Assembly: GCF_002291145.1 (NCBI RefSeq)
Contig: NZ_NTGE01000160.1
Span: 1 to 64,000, forward strand
Source: Streptomyces sp. SA15
GTDB taxonomy: Bacteria; Actinomycetota; Actinomycetes; Streptomycetales; Streptomycetaceae
DNA: 64,000 nt
Direction of reading: 5' to 3'
Positions 28,349-36,526 of this stretch are shown here, one piece after another. The position numbers and the translations under genes are program-made. The notes under the pieces were generated by a model, which searched no databases, was not told the origin of the DNA, and saw only the letters and a program-made list of their open reading frames with translations. Each line of letters begins with the position of its first letter. Position 1 is the first letter of the stretch.

Positions 28349-28390
28349 GAGAGCCGCGCCTTCCCTGGGTGGAGGGGAGGCGCGGCTCTC
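28349..28390. terminator. Bidirectional hairpin terminator
   Basis: A 13-bp perfect inverted repeat, GAGAGCCGCGCCT (28349-28361) and AGGCGCGGCTCTC (28378-28390), followed by TCTTGTTG. It serves the secreted protein gene and the convergent toxin gene. Confidence 0.8.
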
Positions 28391-28410
28391 TCTTGTTGCC
28401 TGGTGGTGGG

Positions 28411-28662
28411 TCAGGCGGTGCGGCCGAGGTGGGTGACCATGATGCGGATGACGTCGTCGTCGATGATGTACAGCACCCGGTAGTCGCCGACGTGCAGGCG
28501 GCGTACATCCTGGGACCCGTAAGGATTGGAGTCGCGCGGGCGGGGCTGGGTGGCCAGGGCGTCGACGGCCTCATAGACGGCGGCCAGTCCAGCCGGGTCG
28601 TCCTTGAGGAACCGCGCGGCCGCGTTGGTGGCCCGCGGTTCCCAGATGATCTCGTAGGTCAC
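28411..28662 (-). CDS. RelE/ParE-family toxin
   Basis: An 83-residue protein of the RelE/ParE superfamily: TYEIIWEPRATNAAARFL, a central helix, then DVRRLHVGDYRVLYIIDDDVIRIMVTHLGRT. RelE-type members cleave ribosome-bound mRNA. The basic residues RRLHVGDYRVLY match that core. The GTG start overlaps the antitoxin stop by 4 nt, the usual antitoxin-first order. The pair is flanked by terminators and looks like a small accessory cassette. Confidence 0.88.
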   Translation of the reverse strand: MTYEIIWEPRATNAAARFLKDDPAGLAAVYEAVDALATQPRPRDSNPYGSQDVRRLHVGDYRVLYIIDDDVIRIMVTHLGRTA

Positions 28663-28910
28663 TTACGCAGCCCCAGCATCCTGCCGACTTCCTCGTGAGG
28701 GATGCCCGGGCCAAGCGTCCCGCGCTCTTTCTTCAGCTCGTACTCGGCCACCGCCAAGGCGTCTTCCAGATCCTCTATCACTTGGGGTGAGATGAGGAGG
28801 GCGGCGACGTGGCCGTGGTCGGTGAGGGCGATGGTCTCGCGGCCGTGGGCGGCGCGGCGGACCAGGTCGCCGAGCTGGGAGCGGGCGGTGCTGATGGCGA
28901 TCTCAACCAT
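28659..28910 (-). CDS. Phd/YefM-family antitoxin
   Basis: An 83-residue antitoxin with the Phd/YefM N-terminal DNA-binding dimer domain (VEIAISTARSQLGDLVRRAAHGRETIALTDHG) and a C-terminal toxin-binding helix rich in Glu and Leu. ATG 28910 begins MVEIAIS. The longer frame starting at 28946 adds an unlikely MTTRFISCHHVH. It is expected to neutralise the toxin and to repress its own promoter. Confidence 0.88.
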   Translation of the reverse strand: MVEIAISTARSQLGDLVRRAAHGRETIALTDHGHVAALLISPQVIEDLEDALAVAEYELKKERGTLGPGIPHEEVGRMLGLRK

Positions 28911-28986
28911 GTGCACATGGTGGCACGAGATGAATCTAGTGGTCAATTCGTCCGGCGCCGTGAAGAAGCGGCGCCTCTACGCAGAA

Positions 28987-29023
28987 GGCCGCACTTCCCC
29001 CGGACGGAGGGGATAGTGCGGCC
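28987..29023. terminator. Hairpin between antitoxin promoter and aldehyde dehydrogenase operon
   Basis: GGCCGCACTTCCCC (28987-29000) pairs with GGGGATAGTGCGGCC (29009-29023) with one bulged T. It ends the leftward deoC-aldehyde dehydrogenase transcript. Confidence 0.7.
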
Positions 29024-29050
29024 CTCTGATGCGGGGCGGTCGTCAGGCCG

Positions 29051-29983
29051 TCAGTACGACGAGCCCGACGCGCCAAGCGACCCCGTCGGATGCCAGACCG
29101 TCTTCGTCTCCAGGAACGCCGTCAGGCGCTCGATCCCCGGCGTCTCCGCGTAATCCACAGGCTGTGGACGGAGGACCCGCTTGAGGTTGTCCGCCGCCGC
29201 GATCTCCAGTTCCTTCGCCAGTACGTCGTCGGCGCCGGCCAGGTCGATCGCGTTGACGTCCTGGTGGGACGCGAGGGGCGTCGCGATCTCCGCCGTACGG
29301 CCGGAGAGGACGTTGACCACGCCGCCGGGGAGGTCCGAGGTGGCCAGGACCTCGCCGAGGGAGAGGGCAGGGAGAGGGGACTTCTCGGAGGCCACCACGA
29401 CCGCCGTGTTGCCCGTCGCGATCACCGGGGCGACGACCGAGACCAGGCCCAGGAAGGACGACTCCTGGGGCGCGACGATCGCCACCACGCCCGTCGGCTC
29501 CGGAGTGGACAGGTTGAAGAACGGGCCCGCCACCGGGTTGCCGCCGCCGACCACCTGGGCGATCTTGTCGGTCCAGCCCGCGTACCAGACCCAGCGGTCG
29601 ATGGTCGCGTCCACCTGTGCGGCGGCCTTCGACTTCGACAGGCCCTCCGCGTCCGCGACTTCGCGGATGAACTGCTCGCGGCGGCCCTCCAGCATCTCCG
29701 CGACGCGGTAGAGGATCTGGCCGCGGTTGTACGCCGTCGCGCCGGACCATGGCCCGAACGCCTTGCGGGCCGCGACCACCGCGTCCCGGGCGTCCTTGCG
29801 GGAGGAGAGCGGTGCGTTGGCCAGCCACTTGCCCTTCCCCGCCGCGTCAGCGGCTGATGTTGCTGTGGTCACCTCGTACACCCGGCCGCTCTCGGAACGC
29901 GGGAACTTCCCGCCGACGTACAGCTTGTAGGTCTTGAAGACGCTCAGACGCTGCTGCTCGGTGCTCTTGGACTTATCAGACAT
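29051..29983 (-). CDS. Truncated, cysteine-less aldehyde dehydrogenase-like protein
   Basis: A 310-residue protein homologous to the N-terminal (coenzyme-binding) part of aldehyde dehydrogenases: YVGGKFPRSESGRVYEV, ARKAFGPWSGATAYNRGQILYRVAEML, PTGVVAIVAPQESSFLGLVSVVAPVIATGNTAVVVASE. It ends where the catalytic domain should follow, and it contains no Cys at all, so it cannot catalyse the normal reaction. Its ATG lies 8 nt inside the 3' end of the full-length dehydrogenase gene (29976-31412), a tight coupling. Together (478 + 310 residues) they mirror the two ALDH modules of ALDH16 enzymes, whose second module also lacks the catalytic Cys. It is probably a structural partner subunit. Confidence 0.85.
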   Translation of the reverse strand: MSDKSKSTEQQRLSVFKTYKLYVGGKFPRSESGRVYEVTTATSAADAAGKGKWLANAPLSSRKDARDAVVAARKAFGPWSGATAYNRGQILYRVAEMLEGRREQFIREVADAEGLSKSKAAAQVDATIDRWVWYAGWTDKIAQVVGGGNPVAGPFFNLSTPEPTGVVAIVAPQESSFLGLVSVVAPVIATGNTAVVVASEKSPLPALSLGEVLATSDLPGGVVNVLSGRTAEIATPLASHQDVNAIDLAGADDVLAKELEIAAADNLKRVLRPQPVDYAETPGIERLTAFLETKTVWHPTGSLGASGSSY

Positions 29984-31412
29984 CGAGGTACGCCTCCAGG
30001 CCGTGGCGGCCGCCCTCGCGGCCGAAGCCCGACTCCTTGTAACCGCCGAACGGCGAGGTCGGGTCGAACTTGTTGAACGTGTTGGACCAGATCACGCCCG
30101 CGCGGAGCTTGCCCGCGACGGCGAGGATCCTCGACCCCTTCTCCGTCCAGATGCCCGCCGACAGGCCGTACGGGGTGTTGTTGGCCTTGGCGACCGCCTC
30201 GTCCGGGGTGCGGAAGGTGAGGACGGACAGGACCGGGCCGAAGATCTCGTCGCGGGCGATGGTGTGCGCCTGGGTGACGTTCGTGAACAGCGTCGGGGCG
30301 AACCAGTAGCCGGAGGAGGGCAGTTCGCAGGCCGGGGACCAGCGCTCGGCGCCCTCCGCCTCGCCCTGCTCGACCAGGGAGGTGATGCGCGAGAGCTGCT
30401 CGGCGGAGTTGATCGCGCCGATGTCCGTGTTCTTGTCGAGGGGGTCTCCGAGGCGGAGCGTGGAGAGCCTGCGCTTGAGCGACTCCAGCAACTCGTCCTG
30501 GATCGACTCCTGGACCAGGAGGCGGCTGCCGGCGCAGCAGACCTGGCCCTGGTTGAAGAAGATGCCGTTCACGATGCCCTCGACGGCCTGGTCGATGGGG
30601 GCGTCGTCGAAGACGATGTTGGCGCCCTTGCCGCCGAGTTCCAGGGTGAGCTTCTTGCGGCTGCCGGCGACCGTGCGGGCGATCTCCTTGCCGACGGCCG
30701 TGGAGCCGGTGAAGGCGACCTTGTCGACGTCGGGGTGGGCGACGAGGGCGGCTCCCGTACGGCCGTCACCCGTCACGATGTTCACCACGCCCTTGGGCAG
30801 GCCTGCCTGGCGGCAGATGTCCGCGAAGAACAACGCCGACAGGGGGGTGGTCTCCGCCGGCTTCAGGACGACCGTGTTGCCGGTCGCCAGGGCCGGGGCG
30901 ATCTTCCACGCCAGCATCAGGAGCGGGAAGTTCCAGGGGATGACCTGGCCTGCGACGCCGAGGGGCCGGGGGTTGGCACCGAAGCCGGCGTGGTCCAGCT
31001 TGTCGGCCCAGCCCGCGTAGTAGAAGAAGTGGGCGGCGACCAGGGGGAGGTCGGCGTCCCTCGTCTCCTTGATGGGCTTGCCGTTGTCGAGGGTTTCCAG
31101 GACGGCCAGTTCGCGGCCGCGTTCCTGGATGATGCGGGCGATGCGGAAGAGGTACTTCGCGCGCTCCGAGCCCGGGAGCGCCGACCACTTCTCGAACGCC
31201 TTGCGGGCGGCCTTGACCGCGCGGTCGACGTCCGCCTCTTCGGCCTGGGCGATCTCGGACAGCACTTCTTCCGTGCTCGGGCTGACCGTCTTGAACACCT
31301 TGCCGTCGGCCGCCTCCGTGAACTCACCGTCGATGAACAGGCCGTAGGACGGGGCGATGTCGACGATCGCGCGGGACTCGGGTGCGGGCGCGTATTCGAA
31401 TGCGGATGCCAT
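29976..31412 (-). CDS. Aldehyde dehydrogenase
   Basis: A 478-residue NAD(P)-dependent aldehyde dehydrogenase. Key motifs are PWNFPLLMLAWKIAPALATGN, the nucleotide-binding FTGSTAVG, catalytic Glu in LELGGKGANIVF and catalytic Cys292 in FFNQGQVCCAGSR. It starts only 5 bp after the deoC stop and shares deoC's operator, so a likely substrate is the acetaldehyde released by DeoC, giving acetate. The following cysteine-less homologue overlaps its 3' end by 8 nt and may form a complex with it. Confidence 0.92.
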   Translation of the reverse strand: MASAFEYAPAPESRAIVDIAPSYGLFIDGEFTEAADGKVFKTVSPSTEEVLSEIAQAEEADVDRAVKAARKAFEKWSALPGSERAKYLFRIARIIQERGRELAVLETLDNGKPIKETRDADLPLVAAHFFYYAGWADKLDHAGFGANPRPLGVAGQVIPWNFPLLMLAWKIAPALATGNTVVLKPAETTPLSALFFADICRQAGLPKGVVNIVTGDGRTGAALVAHPDVDKVAFTGSTAVGKEIARTVAGSRKKLTLELGGKGANIVFDDAPIDQAVEGIVNGIFFNQGQVCCAGSRLLVQESIQDELLESLKRRLSTLRLGDPLDKNTDIGAINSAEQLSRITSLVEQGEAEGAERWSPACELPSSGYWFAPTLFTNVTQAHTIARDEIFGPVLSVLTFRTPDEAVAKANNTPYGLSAGIWTEKGSRILAVAGKLRAGVIWSNTFNKFDPTSPFGGYKESGFGREGGRHGLEAYLDV

Positions 31413-31417
31413 GGTGA

Positions 31418-32374
31418 TCAGTCCACCGTCACGTAGTCGGGGCCGGAGTAGCGGCCGGTGGCCAGCTTCTGGCGCTGCATCAGCAGATCGTTCAGGAGCG
31501 AGGAGGCGCCGAAGCGGAACCAGTGGTTGTCCAGCCAGTCCTCGCCGACGGTCTCGTTGACCAGGACGAGGAACTTGATCGCGTCCTTGCTGGTGCGGAT
31601 GCCGCCGGCCGGCTTCACGCCGACCTGTACCCCGGTCTGCGCGCGGAAGTCGCGTACGGCTTCCAGCATGAGGAGGGTGTTCGCGGGGGTGGCGTTGACG
31701 GCGACCTTGCCGGTGGACGTCTTGATGAAGTCCGCCCCGGCGAGCATGCCGAGCCAGCTGGCGCGGCGGATGTTGTCGTACGTCGACAGCTCGCCCGTCT
31801 CGAAGATGACCTTCAGGCGGGCGGAGGTCCCGCAGGCCTCCTTCACGGCGACGATCTCGTCGTACACCTTCATGTACCGGCCCGCGAGGAACGCTCCTCG
31901 GTCGATGACCATGTCGATCTCGTCGGCGCCCGCCGCCACCGCCTCGCGGACGTCGGCCAGCTTGACCGCGATCGGGGCGCGGCCCGCCGGGAATGCCGTG
32001 GCGACCGAGGCGACCTTCACGGAGGAGCCGGCGACGGCCTCCTTGGCGGCGGCCACCATGTCGGGGTAGACACAGACGGCCGCGGTCGCGGGGGTCGTAC
32101 GGTCGGTCGGGTCGGGGTGGACCGCCTTGGCGCCGAGCGCCCGGACCTTGCCCGGGGTGTCCGCGCCTTCCAGCGTCGTCAGGTCGACCATCGAGATGGC
32201 GAGGTCGATGGCGTACGCCTTCGCGGTCGTCTTGATGGAACGGGTACCGAGCGAGGCGGCGCGTGCCTCCAGGCCGACCGCGTCGACGCCGGGCAGCCCG
32301 TGGAGGAAGCGGCGCAGCGTGCTGTCGGACGTGGTGACGTCCGAGAGGGCTGCGGTGGGTGCAGTGGTGGGCAT
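31418..32374 (-). CDS. deoC: Deoxyribose-phosphate aldolase
   Basis: A 318-residue class I aldolase cleaving 2-deoxyribose 5-phosphate to glyceraldehyde 3-phosphate and acetaldehyde. Family motifs include VASVATAFPAG, ADEIDMVIDRGAF, LKVIFETGEL and the Schiff-base lysine in FIKTSTGK, then GVKPAGGIRT. ATG 32374 (MPTTAPTAALSD) is chosen. The longer frame upstream would run through the operator. A perfect operator copy lies 19 bp before the start. It heads an operon with two aldehyde dehydrogenase genes. Confidence 0.95.
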   Translation of the reverse strand: MPTTAPTAALSDVTTSDSTLRRFLHGLPGVDAVGLEARAASLGTRSIKTTAKAYAIDLAISMVDLTTLEGADTPGKVRALGAKAVHPDPTDRTTPATAAVCVYPDMVAAAKEAVAGSSVKVASVATAFPAGRAPIAVKLADVREAVAAGADEIDMVIDRGAFLAGRYMKVYDEIVAVKEACGTSARLKVIFETGELSTYDNIRRASWLGMLAGADFIKTSTGKVAVNATPANTLLMLEAVRDFRAQTGVQVGVKPAGGIRTSKDAIKFLVLVNETVGEDWLDNHWFRFGASSLLNDLLMQRQKLATGRYSGPDYVTVD

Positions 32375-32393
32375 GGTCACCAGACGAGCATAT

Positions 32394-32405
32394 CTACGCG
32401 CGTAG
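32394..32405. promoter_or_regulatory. Nucleoside-regulon operator, perfect palindrome
   Basis: CTACGCGCGTAG, 19 bp upstream of the deoC start codon (leftward gene). Confidence 0.75.
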
Positions 32406-32519
32406 CGACTGTACAGCCCGGCGAAGATATCGGTGATCGTCCTGTGGGGCGGCAACGTGTATGGGCTTGGGTGGCACCGCGTCCGAGTGTTGTCGGGGGC
32501 TTCGGGCACAATCGGGGCC

Positions 32520-33227
32520 ATGACGACCCCGGATCATGAGTCACCGTCGCCGCAGCCCCCGGTACCCCCTTCCAGCGACCGGATCTACCGGTCGTCCGCG
32601 GGTATCGCCGGTGGTGTCCTGCTGCTCGGCATCGCCGGGTGGCTCGGTATCGACGCGATCGTCACGGGGGAGGGGCGGACGCCGTGGCTGGCTCTCGCCG
32701 CGCTGATCTTCGTGGTGCCGCTGGTCGCGGCCTTCACGCTGCGGCCCGCCGTGTTCGCGGGGGACGACCGGCTGCGTATCCGTAATCCGTTCCGGGTCAT
32801 CGTGCTGCCGTGGGGGGAGGTCGAGTCGTTGCGTTCCGGGTATTCGAACGAGGTGGTGGCCAAGTCCGGCAAGAAGTACCAGCTGTGGGCCATCCCCGTT
32901 TCGCTGCGGGCACGCAAGAGGGCGGCCCGGCGGGAGGCGCGCAGGAGCGCCGAGGGCGGGAGTGCGAGGGGCGGTGCCGCCGGTGGTGGGCGGGGCGGTG
33001 CGTTCGGTGGGATCGGCGGGGGTGCCTTCGGGGGGCGGACGCCGGAGCCGGACGGGCCTGTGCGGGCCGAGGCCGACCGGATCATGGACGAGCTGCGGGG
33101 GCTGCTGGAGGCGCGGGGGGAGGCGCAGACGTCCCAGGGCGAGGTGAGTGTGCGGTGGGCTTACGAGGTTGCGGGGCCCGCGGTGACCGGGGCGGTGTTG
33201 TTGGCGATTTTGGCGGCGCTGGGGTGA
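32520..33227 (+). CDS. PH domain-containing membrane protein
   Basis: A 235-residue protein with two hydrophobic segments near residues 25-70, a bacterial PH-like domain (RPAVFAGDDRLRIRNPFRVIVLPWGEVESLRSGYSNEV), a Gly/Ala/Arg-rich linker (about 150-175) and a C-terminal membrane helix. Family members in actinobacteria are of unknown function. The ATG at 32520 begins MTTPDHESPSPQ. Earlier in-frame codons overlap the deoC promoter region. Confidence 0.8.
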   Translation: MTTPDHESPSPQPPVPPSSDRIYRSSAGIAGGVLLLGIAGWLGIDAIVTGEGRTPWLALAALIFVVPLVAAFTLRPAVFAGDDRLRIRNPFRVIVLPWGEVESLRSGYSNEVVAKSGKKYQLWAIPVSLRARKRAARREARRSAEGGSARGGAAGGGRGGAFGGIGGGAFGGRTPEPDGPVRAEADRIMDELRGLLEARGEAQTSQGEVSVRWAYEVAGPAVTGAVLLAILAALG

Positions 33228-33313
33228 CGCGGGCGGGGTGAGTCGGGTGGAGTGGCGCGGGGGAGTGGACGCCGCGGCCACCCCGATGCGTAGGGCTCCG
33301 AGTGTCGGGCGCC

Positions 33314-34945
33314 TCAGATGCCTGCCGCTGCCGACAGGTCCCGCTTGATCGTCGTCAGCAGGTCCGTCGCCTTCGTGCGGGCCGCGGCGAGGTCGGCGTG
33401 CGTCGCTACCGGGACGACCACTTCCAGGTAGCACTTCAGCTTGGGTTCCGTGCCGCTGGGACGGACGATGACGCGGGCGCCGTCGAGGGTGTAGCGGAGG
33501 CCGTCTGTGGGCGGGAGCGTGTCCGTGCCCTGGGTGAGGTCCTCGGTGCGGGTGATGGGGAGGCCCGCGAGGTCGGTCGGGGGGTGCTCGCGCAGGCGTC
33601 GCATCGCGCTGGCGATGAGGGAGAGGTCCTCCACGCGGACCGAGAGCTGGTCGGTGGCGTGCAGGCCGTGTTCCACCGCGATGTCGTCCAGGAGGTCCAG
33701 GAGGGTGCGGTTCTGTGACGTGAGGACGGAGGCCAGTTCCGTGATCAGGAGCGCGGCTGTGATGCCGTCCTTGTCCCGTACGCCGTCCGGGTCGACGCAG
33801 TAGCCGAGGGCTTCCTCGTAGCCGTAGCGGAGGCCTGCGACGCGGGCGATCCACTTGAAGCCGGTGAGGGTCTCCTCGTAGGGGAGGTTCGCCTTTTCGG
33901 CGATGCGGCCGAGGAGGGAGGAGGAGACGATGGATTCGGCGAAGGTGCCGTGGGCTCCGCGGTTCACCAGGTGGGTGGCGAGGAGGGCGCCGACCTCGTC
34001 GCCTCGGAGCATGCGCCAGTCCGTGCCGTCTTTCACGGCTACCGCGCAGCGGTCCGCGTCCGGGTCGTTGGCGATGATCAGGTCGGGGTTCGTCTCGCGG
34101 GCCTTCGCGAAGGCGAGGTCCATCGCGCCGGGCTCTTCCGGGTTGGGGAAGGCGACGGTGGGGAAGTCCGGGTCGGGATCGGCCTGTTCGGCGACGAGGG
34201 CGGGTTCCGGGAAGCCGGCGCGGGCGAAGGCGGCGAGGAGGGTTCCCTTGCCTACGCCGTGCATCGCTGTGTAGACCGTGCGGGCGGTGCGCGGGGAATC
34301 GGGGGCGAGGACGGCGTCCGTGCGGGCGAGGTAGGCGTTGAGGACGGTGTCGTCGAGGGTTTCCCAGCCCGTGGTGGGGCGGGGGACGGTGGTGAGGCTG
34401 GGGATGGCTGCGATCTCGGCTGCGATCTCGGCGTCCGCCGGGGGGACGATCTGGGAGCCGTCGCCGAGGTAGACCTTGTAGCCGTTGTCGCGGGGTGGGT
34501 TGTGGCTGGCGGTGACCTCTACGCCGGCCACCGCGCCGAGGTGCCTGATGGCGAAGGCGAGGACGGGGGGGGGGAGGGGGCGGGGGAGGACGGCTGCGCG
34601 GAGTCCGGCGCCGGTCATGACGGCGGCGGTGTCCTGGGCGAAGTCGGCGGACTTGTGGCGGGCGTCGTAGCCGATGACGACGAGGCCGTCGGTGTGGCCG
34701 TTCTTCTTGAGGTACGCGGCGAGGCCGGCGGCTGCTCGGATGACCACGGAGCGGTTCATGCGCATCGGGCCGGCGCCCAGTTCGCCGCGGAGACCTGCGG
34801 TGCCGAACTGGAGGGTGCCGCTGAAGCGTGCGGTGAGCTCTTGGACGTCCTGGGCTTCGATGAGCTTGGCGAGTTCGTCGCGGGTTTCCGCGTCGGGGTC
34901 CTCGGTCAGCCATGCGTTGGCCCGGGCGATGAGATCGTCGTGCAC
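33314..34945 (-). CDS. Phosphohexomutase family protein, PGM2-like; possible phosphopentomutase
   Basis: A 543-residue alpha-D-phosphohexomutase. The phosphoserine loop is VTASHNPPRDNGYK (Ser147), the metal-binding loop is DPDADR, and the phosphate-binding C-terminal loop is VRPSGTEPK. The extended N-terminus (FGTAGLRGELGAGPMRMN) and DNGYK motif are those of PGM2-type enzymes, which in animals act as phosphopentomutases. It lies between punA and deoC, where conversion of (deoxy)ribose 1-phosphate to the 5-phosphate is needed, and no deoB-type gene is in the window. It is usually annotated phosphomannomutase. The assignment is inference. No operator precedes it directly; it lies 324 bp downstream of punA on the same strand. 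Confidence 0.85.
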   Translation of the reverse strand: MHDDLIARANAWLTEDPDAETRDELAKLIEAQDVQELTARFSGTLQFGTAGLRGELGAGPMRMNRSVVIRAAAGLAAYLKKNGHTDGLVVIGYDARHKSADFAQDTAAVMTGAGLRAAVLPRPLPPPVLAFAIRHLGAVAGVEVTASHNPPRDNGYKVYLGDGSQIVPPADAEIAAEIAAIPSLTTVPRPTTGWETLDDTVLNAYLARTDAVLAPDSPRTARTVYTAMHGVGKGTLLAAFARAGFPEPALVAEQADPDPDFPTVAFPNPEEPGAMDLAFAKARETNPDLIIANDPDADRCAVAVKDGTDWRMLRGDEVGALLATHLVNRGAHGTFAESIVSSSLLGRIAEKANLPYEETLTGFKWIARVAGLRYGYEEALGYCVDPDGVRDKDGITAALLITELASVLTSQNRTLLDLLDDIAVEHGLHATDQLSVRVEDLSLIASAMRRLREHPPTDLAGLPITRTEDLTQGTDTLPPTDGLRYTLDGARVIVRPSGTEPKLKCYLEVVVPVATHADLAAARTKATDLLTTIKRDLSAAAGI

Positions 34946-35269
34946 GGTCGGTCAGCCTCTCGTTGTGGAGCGGGTGCGGGTGCCTCCGGCGGTTTGGCCG
35001 GGGGCGATGCCTGCGGCGGCCTGTGCGGGGTGCGCGTAGCGCGTTGCGTTGTGGGGTGGGTCGGGGCCGCGCCGGGGGTGTCCGTCCTCGGAACGGCGCG
35101 GAATCGGTCACCTACCAGCGTGCCCGTGTTGACGCGCCAACCGCTGCGGGCGGACACCCCCCGACACGTCCCCTTGCCGCCGTACGCGGCTGCGGGCCCG
35201 CCCAGCTGCGGGCAGTCGTGCCGCTGGGGCGGCTCCCGACCCACAGAGGGCGGCACCTCGTAGCGCCGC
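34946..35269. other. Intergenic gap between punA and the phosphomutase gene
   Basis: These 324 bp contain no credible gene. The right part holds a copy of a dispersed repeat (35197-35242). No clear promoter or terminator was found, so it is open whether punA and the phosphomutase gene are cotranscribed. Confidence 0.5.
35197..35242. repeat. Dispersed GCAGCTGGGCGG-type repeat, single inverted copy
   Basis: The reverse complement of this segment (GGGTCGGGAGCCGCCCC..., then CGGCACGACTGCCCGCAGCT) matches the tandem array at 49190-49297. I recognise it as a recurrent Streptomyces intergenic sequence. Confidence 0.75.
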
Positions 35270-36094
35270 TTACAACCGCCCCAACACCTGCGCCAACAGC
35301 GACCCCATCCGCGTCGCGCTGTCGCGCCCCGCCTGGAGGACCTCCTCGTGGTTCAGGGGCTCGCCCGTCATGCCCGCGGCAAGGTTGGTCACCAGGGAGA
35401 TACCCAGCACCTCGGCACCCGCCTCACGCGCGGCGATCGCCTCCAGGACCGTCGACATGCCCACCAGGTCCGCGCCGATGACGCGGGCCATGCGGATCTC
35501 GGCCGGCGTCTCGTAGTGCGGGCCGGGGAACTGGGCGTAGACGCCCTCCTCCAGGGTGGGGTCGACCTCCTTGCACAGGGCGCGCAGGCGCGGGGAGTAG
35601 AGGTCGGTGAGGTCGACGAAGTTGGCGCCGATGATCGGGGAGGCCGCCGTCAGGTTGATGTGGTCGCTGATCAGGACCGGCTGGCCGGGGCGCATGCCCT
35701 CGCGCAGGCCGCCGCAGCCGTTGGTGAGGATGATCGTCTTGCTGCCGGCGGCGACGGCCGTGCGGACGCCGTGGGCGACCGCGGCGACCCCGCGGCCCTC
35801 GTAGTAGTGCGTGCGGCCCAGGAAGACCAGGGCCCGCTTGTCGCCGATGGTGTACGAGCGGATCTTGCCTCCGTGCCCCTCGACCGCGGGGGGCGGGAAG
35901 CCGGGCAGCTCGGTGACCTGGAGCTCGGCGTCGGGGACGCCCAGCGCGTCCACGGCCGGTGCCCAGCCGGAGCCCATCACGAGGGCGACGTCGTGGGTCT
36001 CGGCGCCCGTCAGTTCGCGCAGGCGAGCGGCGGCGGCGTCAGCGGCGGCGTGGGGGTCGCCCTGGATGTCGTCCGGAAGAAGAGATGCGTTCAC
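35270..36094 (-). CDS. punA: Purine nucleoside phosphorylase
   Basis: A 274-residue trimeric-type purine nucleoside phosphorylase (inosine/guanosine to base and (deoxy)ribose 1-phosphate). Motifs include VMGSGWAPAVD (phosphate site), GRTHYYEGRG, TNGCGGLREGM, ISDHINLTAASPIIG and a base-binding GPHYETPAEIRM. The GTG start at 36094 gives MNASLLPDD. A perfect operator copy lies 24 bp upstream. It uses the inosine made by adenosine deaminase. Confidence 0.95.
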   Translation of the reverse strand: MNASLLPDDIQGDPHAAADAAAARLRELTGAETHDVALVMGSGWAPAVDALGVPDAELQVTELPGFPPPAVEGHGGKIRSYTIGDKRALVFLGRTHYYEGRGVAAVAHGVRTAVAAGSKTIILTNGCGGLREGMRPGQPVLISDHINLTAASPIIGANFVDLTDLYSPRLRALCKEVDPTLEEGVYAQFPGPHYETPAEIRMARVIGADLVGMSTVLEAIAAREAGAEVLGISLVTNLAAGMTGEPLNHEEVLQAGRDSATRMGSLLAQVLGRL

Positions 36095-36118
36095 GGCACG
36101 AGGGTAGCCGGTCGAGGC

Positions 36119-36130
36119 CTACGCGCGTAG
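36119..36130. promoter_or_regulatory. Nucleoside-regulon operator, perfect palindrome
   Basis: CTACGCGCGTAG, 24 bp before the punA start codon (leftward gene). Confidence 0.75.
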
Positions 36131-36196
36131 ATGAGGGAGCTCACCAGATGGGGATCGTTGTCTCGTCGTTTCCAACGACAAGCGCGGCGACGCCGG

Positions 36197-36475
36197 TCAC
36201 TCGTCCGGGATGAGGACGTCCTTGTCGTTGAAGACCTCGACAATGAAGATCAGCAGTCGGCCGCGGCTGACTGTGTACTCAACGAGGACGTTCTGCGTGA
36301 GTCGGATCGTACGGTCGTCCCCGGTGGAGCTTATGGGCCGCGACACCGACACGAAGGGGTCGCGGGCCAGCATGGCGATGCCCTTGTCGAACGTGGTGCG
36401 CTGCCGGTCGTCGAGCCGGTCGCGGGCCTGAGCGGCCTGGACCGTGTAGTAGACGTCATACGTGGTGGGGGCCAT
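36197..36475 (-). CDS. Small ParE/RelE-like protein without partner
   Basis: A 92-residue protein: TTYDVYYTVQAAQARDRLDDRQRTTFDKGIAMLARDPF, then DDRTIRLTQNVLVEYTVSRGRLLIFIVEVFND. The helix pair plus four-stranded sheet pattern resembles ParE/RelE toxins and the streptomycete family of orphan toxin-like proteins. No antitoxin gene overlaps it, so it may be a solitary or degenerate toxin. Function unproven. Confidence 0.65.
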   Translation of the reverse strand: MAPTTYDVYYTVQAAQARDRLDDRQRTTFDKGIAMLARDPFVSVSRPISSTGDDRTIRLTQNVLVEYTVSRGRLLIFIVEVFNDKDVLIPDE

Positions 36476-36526
36476 GCGATCTCCCGGCGGTGCGTCGATC
36501 GCCCAAGTCTAGGAGCGGGACCGCTG

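Noticed and set aside
32541..35111. 856-codon minus-strand open frame
   Set aside because: Its translation is Arg/Pro/His-rich noise overlapping the PH-domain and phosphomutase genes in other frames.
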